Assembly: GCF_000184705.1 (NCBI RefSeq)
Contig: NC_014831.1
Span: forward strand, 1,922,001 to 1,986,000
Length of the DNA: 64,000 bases
Reading direction: 5' to 3'
Source of the DNA: Thermaerobacter marianensis DSM 12885
GTDB taxonomy: Bacteria > Bacillota > Sulfobacillia > Thermaerobacterales > Thermaerobacteraceae
Part shown: one piece after another, positions 41,538-49,595 of the stretch
How the letters are laid out: each line of letters starts with the position of its first letter
Position numbering within the stretch: the first letter of the stretch is position 1
Notes under the pieces: model-generated
What the model saw: the letters and a program-made list of their open reading frames with translations, nothing else
The model's database searches: none
Told to the model about the DNA's origin: nothing
Translations under genes and position numbers: made by a program

Positions 41538-41905
41538 CGCGCCATCGGCGGGCCCGGTGATCGGCCTTCCCGCGCCGGGCCTGCTCCGGGGCGGCTGCGC
41601 CTTTTGCCACCCCGCGCAGCCTACCCGCCCGCTCCCGGCCCTCAAGGGCCAGGGCATCCGCTTCTTTCCGCCACATGTCGATTGGATGAGCGCAAGCTCA
41701 GCACCCCGCCTGGAAATGGAGCTGGCGACGGGACCGGTGGGAATCGCCGGCCCGTCGCCAGCGCATGTCATCCGCAGGGGTCGACCAGCCATCGCCTGCG
41801 CAACCCGCTGGCGGGACCCACGTTGAGGTCGACCGCGGGGCGGCTCGTTTCCCCAGGGTCGCCGCCGCGGAATGCCGGGCTTCGATCACCATCGCGGGGG
41901 TTCGA
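41538..41905. other. 368-base convergent intergenic region
   Basis: Lies between the stops of the trans-sulfuration gene and metE. Near its left end GGCCCGG and CCGGGCC can pair as a hairpin that might end either transcript, without a T-run. An 89-codon open frame on the plus strand has no ribosome site or protein-like pattern. I see no gene. Confidence 0.4.
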
Positions 41906-44356
41906 TCACCGGCCGGCCGGCACCGCCGCCCACTCCTCCCGCAGTTCCCGCGCCGCCTGGACCATGTGGCGCAGGGCCGGTTCGACCTCCTGGTAGCGCC
42001 GGGTCTTCAGCCCGCAGTCGGGGTTCACCCAGAGCTGGCCGGGATCCAGCACCGCCGCAGCCTTGCGCAGCAGGCCCTTGATCTCGTCCACCGGCGGCAC
42101 CCGGGGCGAGTGGATGTCGTACACTCCGGGGCCGATGTCGCTGGGGTAGCGGTGCTCCACGAAGGCGTCCAGGAGCTCCATCCCCGACCGGGACGCCTCG
42201 ATGAGGATCACGTCCGCATCCAGGGCGGCGATGGCATCGATGATGTCGTTGAACTCGGAGTAGCACATGTGGGTGTGGATCTGGGTCTCGTCCCGCACCC
42301 CGCCCGTGACCAGGCGGAAGCACTCGGTTGCCCAGGCCAGGTAGGCCTCCCGGTCGTCCCGCCGCAGGGGCATGGCCTCGCGGAAGGCCGGTTCGTCGAT
42401 CTGGATGACCCGGATCCCCGCCGCCTCCAGGTCCTGGACCTCGTCCCGGATGGCCAGGGCGATCTGGCGGCAGGTCACCTCCCGGGGCTGGTCGTCGCGG
42501 ACGAAGGACCACTGCAGGATGGTCACGGGACCCGTCAGCATGCCCTTGACGGGCCGGCGCGTCAGGGACTGGGCGTAGGTGATCCACTTCACCGTCATGG
42601 GGCCCGGCCGGGCCACGTCACCGTAGAGAATGGGCGGCTTGACGCAGCGGCTGCCGTAGCTCTGCACCCAGCCGTGGCGGGTGAAGGCGAAGCCCTCCAG
42701 CTGCTCGGCGAAGTACTCCACCATGTCGTTGCGCTCGGGCTCGCCGTGGACCAGCACGTCCAGGCCCAGCTCCTCCTGCAGCCGGATCACCCGGCGGATC
42801 TCGGCGCGGATGCCCTCCTCGTAGGCCGCCCCGTCGATCTCCCCACGGCGCCAGCGGGCCCGGAGCCGGCGTACCTCCGGCGTCTGGGGGAAGGAGCCGA
42901 TGGTGGTGGTGGGCAGGAGGGGCAGGCCGAGCCGCTCCCGCTGGCGGGCGCGGCGCTCGGGCGCCGTTGACGGTCGCCGGGCGTCGTCCGGGCGCAGCCG
43001 GGCCAGCCGCTCCTGCACGTCGGGCCGGGTCCGGCGCGGCGAGCTGCGACGAGCGGCCACGGCCGCACGGCTGGCGGCCAGGGCGTCGGCCACGGCCTGC
43101 CGTCCCTCGTTGAGGGCGCGGGTGAGGACGGCCACCTCCTCCAGTTTCTGCTTCGCGAAGGCCAGCCAGCCCTTGATCTCCGGATCGAGGGCCGTCTCCA
43201 GCTCCAGGTCGATGGGCACGTGCAGCAGCGAGCAGGACGGGGCCACGAAGATCCGCTCGGGCCCCACCGCGTCCCGCGCCCGCTCGAGCAGCGCCAGGGC
43301 GGCCTCCAGGTCCGTGCGCCAGACGTTGCGGCCGTCCACCACACCCAGCGAGAGGTGCAGTGCCGGCGGCACGCCGGCGGCCAGCACCTGCTCCAGCTGG
43401 CCGGGGTCCCGGACCAGGTCGAGGTGCAGGGCGTGGACGGGCAATCCGAGGGCCAGATCCAGGTTGTCCCGCAGGCCCTCGAAGTAGGTCGCGAGGAAGA
43501 GCCTCAGCCCCGGTGCCGCCTGGGCCAGCGCCGCGTAGGCGCGGCGGTAGGCGTCCCGGACCGGTTCGTCCAGGTCCAGGGCCAGGAACGGCTCGTCCAG
43601 CTGGACCCAGGTGGCGCCGGCGGCCTGAAGCTCCCGCAGCACCTGCCCGTACACGGGCAGGAGGCCGTCGAGCAGGGCGAGCCGCGCATCGGACGGGACG
43701 CCCGCCCCCACCCCGGCGGCGGATGGTGCCGAGCCCGGCCCCTGGCGATCCGTTCCTGACGAACCGGCCGGCCGGCCGCCGGGCCCGAAGCCTCCGGCGC
43801 CACCGCCCACGGTCCCGGCCGCTGCGGCATCCCGCATCTTGGCCAGGAGGAGGAAGCTCACCGGTCCCAGCAGCACGGGACGGGCCGTCAAGCCCAGGGC
43901 CCGGGCCTCCCGGAACTCCTCGACCACCTTGCGCGACGCCAGGCGGAAGGTCTGGCCCGGTTCCAGCTCCGGCACGATGTAGTGGTAGTTGGTGTCGAAC
44001 CACTTGGTCATCTCCAGGGCGGGGATCCCCTGGCCGGGCGTGCCCCGGGCCATGGCGAAGTAGACGTCCAGGGGGACCTCGGCCCCCGGCGTCTCCGGAT
44101 CCCAGCCGTAGCGGGCCGGGACGGCGCCCACCATGCAGGCCGTATCCAGCACGTGGTCGTAGAGGGAGAAGTCGCCGGCGGGAACGATGTCAAGCCCCGC
44201 CTCCCGCTGCAGCCGCCAGTGCCGGCGGCGCAGCTCCGCCGCCACCTTGCGCAGTTCGTCCGCCGGGATCCTGCCGTCCCAGTACGCCTCCAGGGCCTGC
44301 TTCAGTTCCCGCCCCGCCCCGATGCGGGGGAAACCCAGGTTGGTCGCCAGGGCCAC
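41906..44356 (-). CDS. metE: cobalamin-independent methionine synthase
   Basis: Transfers methyl from methyl-THF-polyglutamate to homocysteine. 816 residues, two barrels: N-terminal [14 protein letters not shown] through [15 protein letters not shown]-terminal [18 protein letters not shown] onward. Zinc ligands are visible as His and Cys in [10 protein letters not shown] and Cys in [17 protein letters not shown] is conserved. Slightly longer than usual through a Gly/Pro-rich insertion after [12 protein letters not shown] 44356, behind GAGGAGGCGAGG, starts with [11 protein letters not shown] as in the family. Expressed under its own SAM-I riboswitch. It supplies the methyl transfer that the neighbouring fusion has probably lost. 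Confidence 0.95.
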   Translation of the reverse strand: MALATNLGFPRIGAGRELKQALEAYWDGRIPADELRKVAAELRRRHWRLQREAGLDIVPAGDFSLYDHVLDTACMVGAVPARYGWDPETPGAEVPLDVYFAMARGTPGQGIPALEMTKWFDTNYHYIVPELEPGQTFRLASRKVVEEFREARALGLTARPVLLGPVSFLLLAKMRDAAAAGTVGGGAGGFGPGGRPAGSSGTDRQGPGSAPSAAGVGAGVPSDARLALLDGLLPVYGQVLRELQAAGATWVQLDEPFLALDLDEPVRDAYRRAYAALAQAAPGLRLFLATYFEGLRDNLDLALGLPVHALHLDLVRDPGQLEQVLAAGVPPALHLSLGVVDGRNVWRTDLEAALALLERARDAVGPERIFVAPSCSLLHVPIDLELETALDPEIKGWLAFAKQKLEEVAVLTRALNEGRQAVADALAASRAAVAARRSSPRRTRPDVQERLARLRPDDARRPSTAPERRARQRERLGLPLLPTTTIGSFPQTPEVRRLRARWRRGEIDGAAYEEGIRAEIRRVIRLQEELGLDVLVHGEPERNDMVEYFAEQLEGFAFTRHGWVQSYGSRCVKPPILYGDVARPGPMTVKWITYAQSLTRRPVKGMLTGPVTILQWSFVRDDQPREVTCRQIALAIRDEVQDLEAAGIRVIQIDEPAFREAMPLRRDDREAYLAWATECFRLVTGGVRDETQIHTHMCYSEFNDIIDAIAALDADVILIEASRSGMELLDAFVEHRYPSDIGPGVYDIHSPRVPPVDEIKGLLRKAAAVLDPGQLWVNPDCGLKTRRYQEVEPALRHMVQAARELREEWAAVPAGR

Positions 44357-44463
44357 CGGTCCTCGCCTCCTCTGCCGGCCCGCAGCCGTCCAGCCCACCG
44401 GCCTGCCCCCGCCGGCCGGCGGCCGAAGGGGGGCGGTGGGCCCGGAGACCGGGGCCGGCCGCA

Positions 44464-44493
44464 ATAAAAAACCTCTCCGGGAAAGGAGAGGTT
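44464..44493 (-). terminator. riboswitch-controlled terminator before metE
   Basis: On the minus strand AACCTCTCC and GGAGAGGTT form a nine-base stem around a six-base loop followed by TTTTTATT. It ends metE transcription when SAM is bound upstream. Confidence 0.93.
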
Positions 44494-44502
44494 CCTCGCC
44501 TT

Positions 44503-44620
44503 TCCCTATCTCCCGGGAGACGCCTCCCGCGGGAATTGGCACCGTACCGCCGCTGTCCACCGGCGGCCGGTTGCCGTGGCGTCATCGGGCCCGTCCCTCG
44601 GCCACTCTGGATAGGGAGCT
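44503..44620 (-). ncRNA. SAM-I (S-box) riboswitch of metE
   Basis: Reading the minus strand: CTCCCTATCCAGAG, then GAGGGACGGGCCCGATGACG, CGGCAACC, GGTGCCAATTCC, and a closing GGGAGATAGGGA pairing with the start. The core is nearly identical to the plus-strand copy at 37575, while the variable arms differ. metE begins about 107 bases downstream, past the terminator. Confidence 0.95.
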
Positions 44621-44784
44621 GTCATGATCGTCCCCGCCGCGGCGGTCCGGCCGTCCGCACGGCAGCCGGCCGGTGACGCTGCGGCCGGCGCGCCGCAGGC
44701 CACGGCGAGTCATTTGAGGTGGTATTCGTGAGTCCCCGCGCAATTCCTCCTTCGCAGCCGGTCTTCGCCCCCGCCAACCGACCG

Positions 44785-44836
44785 TTGACACCCTCCCTCC
44801 CCCTTCGTTAAATGATGACTAAGTAAATCGTATTTA
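44785..44836 (+). promoter_or_regulatory. strong promoter and operator-like palindrome of the sulfate assimilation operon
   Basis: TTGACA (44785-44790), a 17-base spacer, and TTAAAT (44808-44813) make a near-consensus promoter. Just after the start point, TAAAT-CGT-ATTTA (44824-44836) is an exact inverted repeat that could bind a repressor of the sulfur genes. It is one of few AT-rich patches nearby. Confidence 0.75.
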
Positions 44837-44842
44837 TGAGGA

Positions 44843-46534
44843 ATGGGGGCAACGCGGGTGACCACCCCCTTCTACCCCGTCATGCTGGACCTGCGGGACC
44901 GTCCTTGCGTGGTTTTGGGTGGCGGGGCGGAGGCCGAGGCGAAGGTCCGCGGGCTGCTGGCGGCGGGCGCCCGGGTGACCCTGATCGCCGCCACCGCGTC
45001 GGAGAACCTGGCCCGGTGGGCGGCGGCGGGACGGATCCGCTGGCTCCGCCGGGCGTACCGCCCCGGGGACCTGGCCGGGTTCGTCCTGGCCATTGCCGCC
45101 ACGGGGGATCCCGACCTCAACCGCCGCATCCGCCGGGAGGCCGACCGCCACCGGCTGTGGCTCAACGCCGTGGACGACCCGCCCCACTGCAGCTTCATCC
45201 TGCCCGCCGTGCACCGGCAAGGCGACCTGGTGGTGGCCATCGGGACCGGCGGGAAGAGCCCGGCTCTGGCCGCCCGGCTGCGGGATTGGCTGGCCGGGCG
45301 GCTGGGTCCCGAGTACGCCGTGTGGCTCCAGCTGCTGGGAGAGATGCGCCCCCTGGTCACCCGGCGGGTGCCGGATCCCGGCCGCCGCAAGGCGCTGTGG
45401 TACCGCATGGTGGACTCGGCGGGCCTGGACTTGGTCCGCAGGGGGGACGTGGAGGGCGCCCGGCGGCTGCTGCAGACCCTGCTGGACGAGGAGGCGGGGA
45501 GCCCGGACCCCGTCGTCCCGGCCCGGCACCCCCTGGGGCCCCCGGGCAACGCCCCCTTGTCGCCCGTCCCCGGCCCTTCGATGGGCCCCCCGGCCGGCGA
45601 CCCCGCCGGCGACCCCGCGGGCGGAGCCGGTTCTGCCGGCTGGGGGCAGGCCGGTTCGCCGGGCACGGTCTACCTGGTGGGGGCCGGGCCGGGGGATCCC
45701 GAGCTGCTCACCCTGCGCGCCGCCCGCATCCTGGCCGCGGCGGACTGCGTGCTGTACGACCGCCTGGTGGCGCCCGCCATCCTGGCCCGGGTGCGCCCCG
45801 GGGCGGAGTGCATCCCGGTGGGCAAGGCCCCGCGTCCGGCGGCGGCCGACGGTGCGGCGGGATCGGCGGAGGACGCGGATCGCCCCGCCCGCGCCGCCGG
45901 TCCTCATCCCGGCGCGCCCGAAGTCGACGGGGGGTGGTCCCAGGAGGCCATCTTGCGGTTGCTGGTCGATCGGGCCCGGCGGCACCGGGTGGTGGTGCGG
46001 CTCAAGGGGGGCGACCCCATGGTCTTCGGCCGCGGCGGGGAGGAGCTGGCCTACCTGCGCCGCCACGGCATCCCCGTGGAGGTGGTGCCGGGGGTGACGT
46101 CGGCGGTGGCGGTACCCGCGCTGGTGGGGATTCCTCTGACATACCGCGGTGTGGCATCGTCCTTCACCGTGGCCAGCGGCCATTGCCAGGGCGGCACCAG
46201 CCAGGACTGGCGGCGCCTGGCCGCCGCCGACACCCTGGTGGTCCTCATGGGGGTGGCCCAGCGCCAGGCCATCGCCCGGTCCCTGATCGAGGCGGGGCGC
46301 CCGCCCTCGGAGCCGTGTGCCTTCGTGGAGCGGGGCACCTGGCCCGAAGAGCGGGTGGTCCGCACCACCCTGGCGGAGGTGGCGGCGGGAGCCGTGCAGG
46401 TCCAAGCCCCGGCCGTCTGGGTCATCGGCCCGGTGGCGGCCCTGGCGGACCCGCCGTCCCCGCGACCGGCAGGGGATTCAGACCCTGCCCGCACAACCGC
46501 CGATCCCGCCATCATGGCGAGCCCTAGGAGGTGA
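44843..46534 (+). CDS. cysG: siroheme synthase: precorrin-2 dehydrogenase/ferrochelatase fused to uroporphyrinogen-III methyltransferase
   Basis: Makes siroheme for the reductase encoded next. 563 residues. N-terminal dehydrogenase/chelatase: VVLGGGAEAEAKVRGLLAAGA, VTLIAATAS and AIGTGGKSPALA. After a Gly/Pro linker, the SUMT domain: VYLVGAGPGDPELLTLRA, VLYDRLVAP, VVVRLKGGDPMVFGRGGEEL, PGVTSAVAVPALVGIPLTYRG. An unusual 35-residue Ala-rich insertion follows VGKAPRP, where the family has the short GxHxxPQ loop. ATG 44843 (weak GAGG ahead) or GTG 44858 (GGGGG ahead) could start it. Confidence 0.92.
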   Translation: MGATRVTTPFYPVMLDLRDRPCVVLGGGAEAEAKVRGLLAAGARVTLIAATASENLARWAAAGRIRWLRRAYRPGDLAGFVLAIAATGDPDLNRRIRREADRHRLWLNAVDDPPHCSFILPAVHRQGDLVVAIGTGGKSPALAARLRDWLAGRLGPEYAVWLQLLGEMRPLVTRRVPDPGRRKALWYRMVDSAGLDLVRRGDVEGARRLLQTLLDEEAGSPDPVVPARHPLGPPGNAPLSPVPGPSMGPPAGDPAGDPAGGAGSAGWGQAGSPGTVYLVGAGPGDPELLTLRAARILAAADCVLYDRLVAPAILARVRPGAECIPVGKAPRPAAADGAAGSAEDADRPARAAGPHPGAPEVDGGWSQEAILRLLVDRARRHRVVVRLKGGDPMVFGRGGEELAYLRRHGIPVEVVPGVTSAVAVPALVGIPLTYRGVASSFTVASGHCQGGTSQDWRRLAAADTLVVLMGVAQRQAIARSLIEAGRPPSEPCAFVERGTWPEERVVRTTLAEVAAGAVQVQAPAVWVIGPVAALADPPSPRPAGDSDPARTTADPAIMASPRR

Positions 46535-46539
46535 TCCCG

Positions 46540-48207
46540 ATGACCGGCCCAGAGCCTGCGCCCCGGCCCGGCCGCGCCCGCCGCGAGCGGCGGCCCCTGA
46601 CCTGGGAGGAGGTCCGCCGCCGCAACCCGGTGGAGCGCATCAAGCACGAGAAGCTGCCCTTCGACCTGCTGGATGAGCTCCCGCGCCTGGCCGCCACCCA
46701 CTACGAGGACATCCCCGAAGACGACATCCTCCGCCTGCAGTGGTGGGGGCTCTACCACGACAAGCCCAAGATCGGCACCTTCATGATGCGGGTCAAGATC
46801 CCGGGGGGGATCGTCACCCCGCAGCAGCTGCGGGTGATCGGCGAGATCTCCCGCCGGTTCGGCCGCAACAGCGGCGAGATCTCGACCCGCCAGAACATCC
46901 AGATCCACTGGATTGAGCTTCGGGACGTGCCGGCCATCTTCGACCTCTTGCGCCAGCATGGCCTGACCACCGCGGGGGCGTGCGGCGACATCCTGCGCAA
47001 CATCACCAGTTGCCCCGTGGCCGGCCTCGACGCCGGCGAGCTCTTCGACACCCGGCCCTACGTGCGGGCCCTGGCGGACTTCTTCTACCACAACCGCGAG
47101 TACAGCGACCTGCCCCGCAAGCACAAGTGGACGCTGTCCGCGTGCCCGCACCAGTGCAATGCGCCGGAGATCCACGACGTGGGGCTGGTGGGCACCATGC
47201 TGGACGGCCGGCCGGGCTTTGCCGTGCTGGTGGGGGGCGGCCTCTCCACCTACCCCCGCCTGGCCGAGCCCTTGGGCGTGTTCGTCCCGCCGGAGGAACT
47301 CATCGACTTCCTGCGGGCCCTGCTGGAGGTCTGGAGCAGCGACCTCACCTACCGGGCCAACCGGGCCAAGGCGCGGTTCAAGTTCATGGTGGAAGATCAC
47401 GGCCCCGAGGCCATCCGCAGCCGCATCGAGGAGCGGCTGGGCCGGCCCCTGCAGCGCCTGGAGGACGTGCCCGCTCCGGTCGGCCGCACGGAGCACCTGG
47501 GGATCCACCCCCAGAAGCAGGAGGGCCTGTACTACATCGGGTTCCCCGTCTTCCCGGGCCTGATCTCCGGCGAGCAGATGATGGCCGTCGCCGACCTGGT
47601 CGAGCGCTTCGGCGAGGACGTCCGCTTCACCCGCGAGCAGAACCTGATCGTCACGGGGGTGGCCGCCGATGACGTCGACCGGGTGGTGGCGGCCATGGCG
47701 GAGCTGGGCTTCCCCCTGGACGTCAACCCGGTGCGGGGCGGCAGCATCGCCTGCACTGGCAACCCCCACTGCAACTACGCGGTGGGCGACACCAAGCCGC
47801 AGCTGGTGCGGCTGGTGGAGCACCTGGAGCGCCGCTTCGGCCGCGCCATCGCCGGCCTGCACATCCACCTGGACGGCTGTCCCCACGCCTGCGGCCAGCA
47901 CTGGGTGGGCGACATCGGCATCCAAGGCACCACCGCCCGGGACGAGCGCGGCGAGAAGATCCCCGCCTACGACATCCTGCTGCGCGGCGGCCTGGGGCGG
48001 GAGGCGGCCATCGGCCGGCCCGTGGCGCGGCGGGTGCCGGCCGGTGAGCTGGCCGGATACGTGGAGCGGCTGGTGGGCTTCTACCTCCAGCGGCGCCGGG
48101 AGGGCGAGTCGCCCCAGGCCTTCTTCCGCCGCCACGACGACGCCGAGCTCTTGGCCGTGATGGAGGGCCGGGCTGAGGCGGGGACCGCCGCCGGAGCCGG
48201 CGCCTGA
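46540..48207 (+). CDS. ferredoxin-type sulfite (or nitrite) reductase
   Basis: Six-electron siroheme/[4Fe-4S] reductase of 555 residues. Cluster and siroheme cysteines are in CTGNPHC (C-x5-C) and GCPHAC (C-x3-C); the parallel ferredoxin-like repeats begin KIGTFMMRVKIPGGIVTPQQL and EGLYYIGFPVFPGLI. Arg residues of the first repeat (STRQNIQIHW) are as in the family. Sequence alone does not separate sulfite from nitrite use; the operon with cysG, cysH and cysC-sat argues for sulfite. ATG 46540 has AGGAGGTGAT, which overlaps the cysG stop. Confidence 0.92.
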   Translation: MTGPEPAPRPGRARRERRPLTWEEVRRRNPVERIKHEKLPFDLLDELPRLAATHYEDIPEDDILRLQWWGLYHDKPKIGTFMMRVKIPGGIVTPQQLRVIGEISRRFGRNSGEISTRQNIQIHWIELRDVPAIFDLLRQHGLTTAGACGDILRNITSCPVAGLDAGELFDTRPYVRALADFFYHNREYSDLPRKHKWTLSACPHQCNAPEIHDVGLVGTMLDGRPGFAVLVGGGLSTYPRLAEPLGVFVPPEELIDFLRALLEVWSSDLTYRANRAKARFKFMVEDHGPEAIRSRIEERLGRPLQRLEDVPAPVGRTEHLGIHPQKQEGLYYIGFPVFPGLISGEQMMAVADLVERFGEDVRFTREQNLIVTGVAADDVDRVVAAMAELGFPLDVNPVRGGSIACTGNPHCNYAVGDTKPQLVRLVEHLERRFGRAIAGLHIHLDGCPHACGQHWVGDIGIQGTTARDERGEKIPAYDILLRGGLGREAAIGRPVARRVPAGELAGYVERLVGFYLQRRREGESPQAFFRRHDDAELLAVMEGRAEAGTAAGAGA

Positions 48208-48225
48208 AAGTAAGGAGGGATGCGC

Positions 48226-49050
48226 ATGCGACCCGCGGGCACCACGCCGCCCTCCCGCCGGGACGTGATGGACGACTACGAGGCCGGCCAGTGGGCCGTC
48301 CACTTCGAGGACAAGGAGCCGGAAGACCTGCTGGAATGGGCCTTCGACCGCTTCGGGGAGCAGCGCCTGGCCCTGATCTCCAGCTTCCAGGCCGAGGCCA
48401 GCGTGCTGATCGACATGGCCTGGCGCATCAACCCCCGGGTGCGGGTTGTCACCGTCGACACCGGCCGCCTGCCCCAGGAGACCTACGAGTTGATCGACCG
48501 GGTGCGGGACCATTATGGCATCACCGTGGAGGTGGTGATGCCGGACCCGGTGCTGATCGGCCGCATGGTCCAACGACACGGGATCAACCTGTTCTACAAG
48601 GACGTCAACCTGCGCCTGCTCTGCTGCCACCTGCGCAAGGTCCTCCCCCTGCAGGGGGTGCTGGACCATCTCGACGCCTGGGTGACCGGCCTGCGCCGCG
48701 CCCAGTGGGCCACCCGCGCCAACATCCGCAAAGTGGAGATCGACCACGACCACGGCGGCCTGGTGAAGCTGAACCCCCTGGCCGACTGGAGCGACGACGA
48801 CGTCTGGGACTACATCCGGCAGAACGGCGTCCCCTACCATGCCCTGTACGACCGCGGCTACACCAGCATCGGGTGCGCCCCCTGCACCCGGCCGGTGGAG
48901 CCGGGCGCCGACCCCCGCAGCGGCCGCTGGTGGTGGGAGAAGGACGCACCCAAGGAGTGCGGCATGCACTGCCCCATCGAGACGGGCGGGTTCGAGCACG
49001 AGGTGGAGGCCATCCTGGGCCACGACCTGGGTGGCCAGCTGAGCGGGTAG
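48226..49050 (+). CDS. cysH: adenylyl-sulfate (APS) reductase
   Basis: Reduces activated sulfate to sulfite with thioredoxin or a similar donor. 274 residues. P-loop-like SSFQAEASVLIDMAW, VDTGRLPQETYEL, the Cys pair in LLCCHLRK and CAPC: these are the four [4Fe-4S] ligands that mark the APS-using bacterial type. The catalytic Cys is in the terminal ECGMHC. Cluster presence predicts APS rather than PAPS as substrate, although the operon also encodes an APS kinase. ATG 48226 has AAGGAGG at seven bases; ATG 48220 is too close. Confidence 0.93.
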   Translation: MRPAGTTPPSRRDVMDDYEAGQWAVHFEDKEPEDLLEWAFDRFGEQRLALISSFQAEASVLIDMAWRINPRVRVVTVDTGRLPQETYELIDRVRDHYGITVEVVMPDPVLIGRMVQRHGINLFYKDVNLRLLCCHLRKVLPLQGVLDHLDAWVTGLRRAQWATRANIRKVEIDHDHGGLVKLNPLADWSDDDVWDYIRQNGVPYHALYDRGYTSIGCAPCTRPVEPGADPRSGRWWWEKDAPKECGMHCPIETGGFEHEVEAILGHDLGGQLSG

Positions 49051-49119
49051 AACCCGGCCCGCCCCCGCCGCCCGGCGGCCCGCGTCCTTGCACGCCGGAG
49101 CCCGAGAGAGGTGAGCCCC

Positions 49120-49578
49120 ATGCCCATCTCCCTGCAGGACGAAACGGCCCGGCTGATCGCGCAGGAGGCAGCCGCCTTCGCCGCCCAGGTCCGGCAGCCG
49201 GCAGCCCGCGAGGCCTTCGAGCGCCTGGCCGCGGCGGCGTCGGAGCGGTCCATCCCCGATGAGTTGCTGCCGGTGCTGGGCCAGCTGCTTCACCTGACGC
49301 TGACCAGCGGCCGGATCGCCGCCCGCTACGGCCCGCGGGAGGAACAGGTCCTCAGCGAGGTCTTCCGCCGCACGCCCGCGGGACGCCAGCTGGAAGAGCA
49401 GGTGGCCCAGGCCAACGCGGCCCTGGCGACGCTGCAGGGGCTGGCCATCGAACGCCTCCACCTGGCGGCGGCGGGGCCGGGCCGCTACCGCTTGGCCGTG
49501 GAGGCCGGCGGCCGCCGGCTGGTCCTGGACCTGGGTCCCGCCGGTGCCGGCGCCCGCAGCCTGGAGCTCGCCCTTTAG
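49120..49578 (+). CDS. unknown protein of the sulfate assimilation operon
   Basis: Not recognised. 152 residues: an N-terminal helical part (DETARLIAQEAAAFAAQV, AREAFERLAAAASE) and a middle segment with GQLLHLTLTSGRIAARYGPREEQVLSEVFRRTP, then a C-terminal beta-like part (GPGRYRLAVEAGGRRLVLDLGPAG). No cysteines, signal or membrane helix, so probably a soluble scaffold or regulatory protein. It sits between cysH and cysC-sat with a GAGAGGTGA site before ATG 49120, so it is part of the operon. Confidence 0.65.
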   Translation: MPISLQDETARLIAQEAAAFAAQVRQPAAREAFERLAAAASERSIPDELLPVLGQLLHLTLTSGRIAARYGPREEQVLSEVFRRTPAGRQLEEQVAQANAALATLQGLAIERLHLAAAGPGRYRLAVEAGGRRLVLDLGPAGAGARSLELAL

Positions 49579-49595
49579 GGAAGGGAAGCCGCCCG

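Noticed and set aside
41557-41826. An 89-codon open frame between the trans-sulfuration gene and metE
   Set aside because: No ribosome site, no conserved-looking pattern; lies in a convergent gap.
46051-49461. A minus-strand open frame of about 1130 codons opposite the sulfate operon
   Set aside because: It covers cysG, the siroheme reductase and cysH in antisense and has no family motif.
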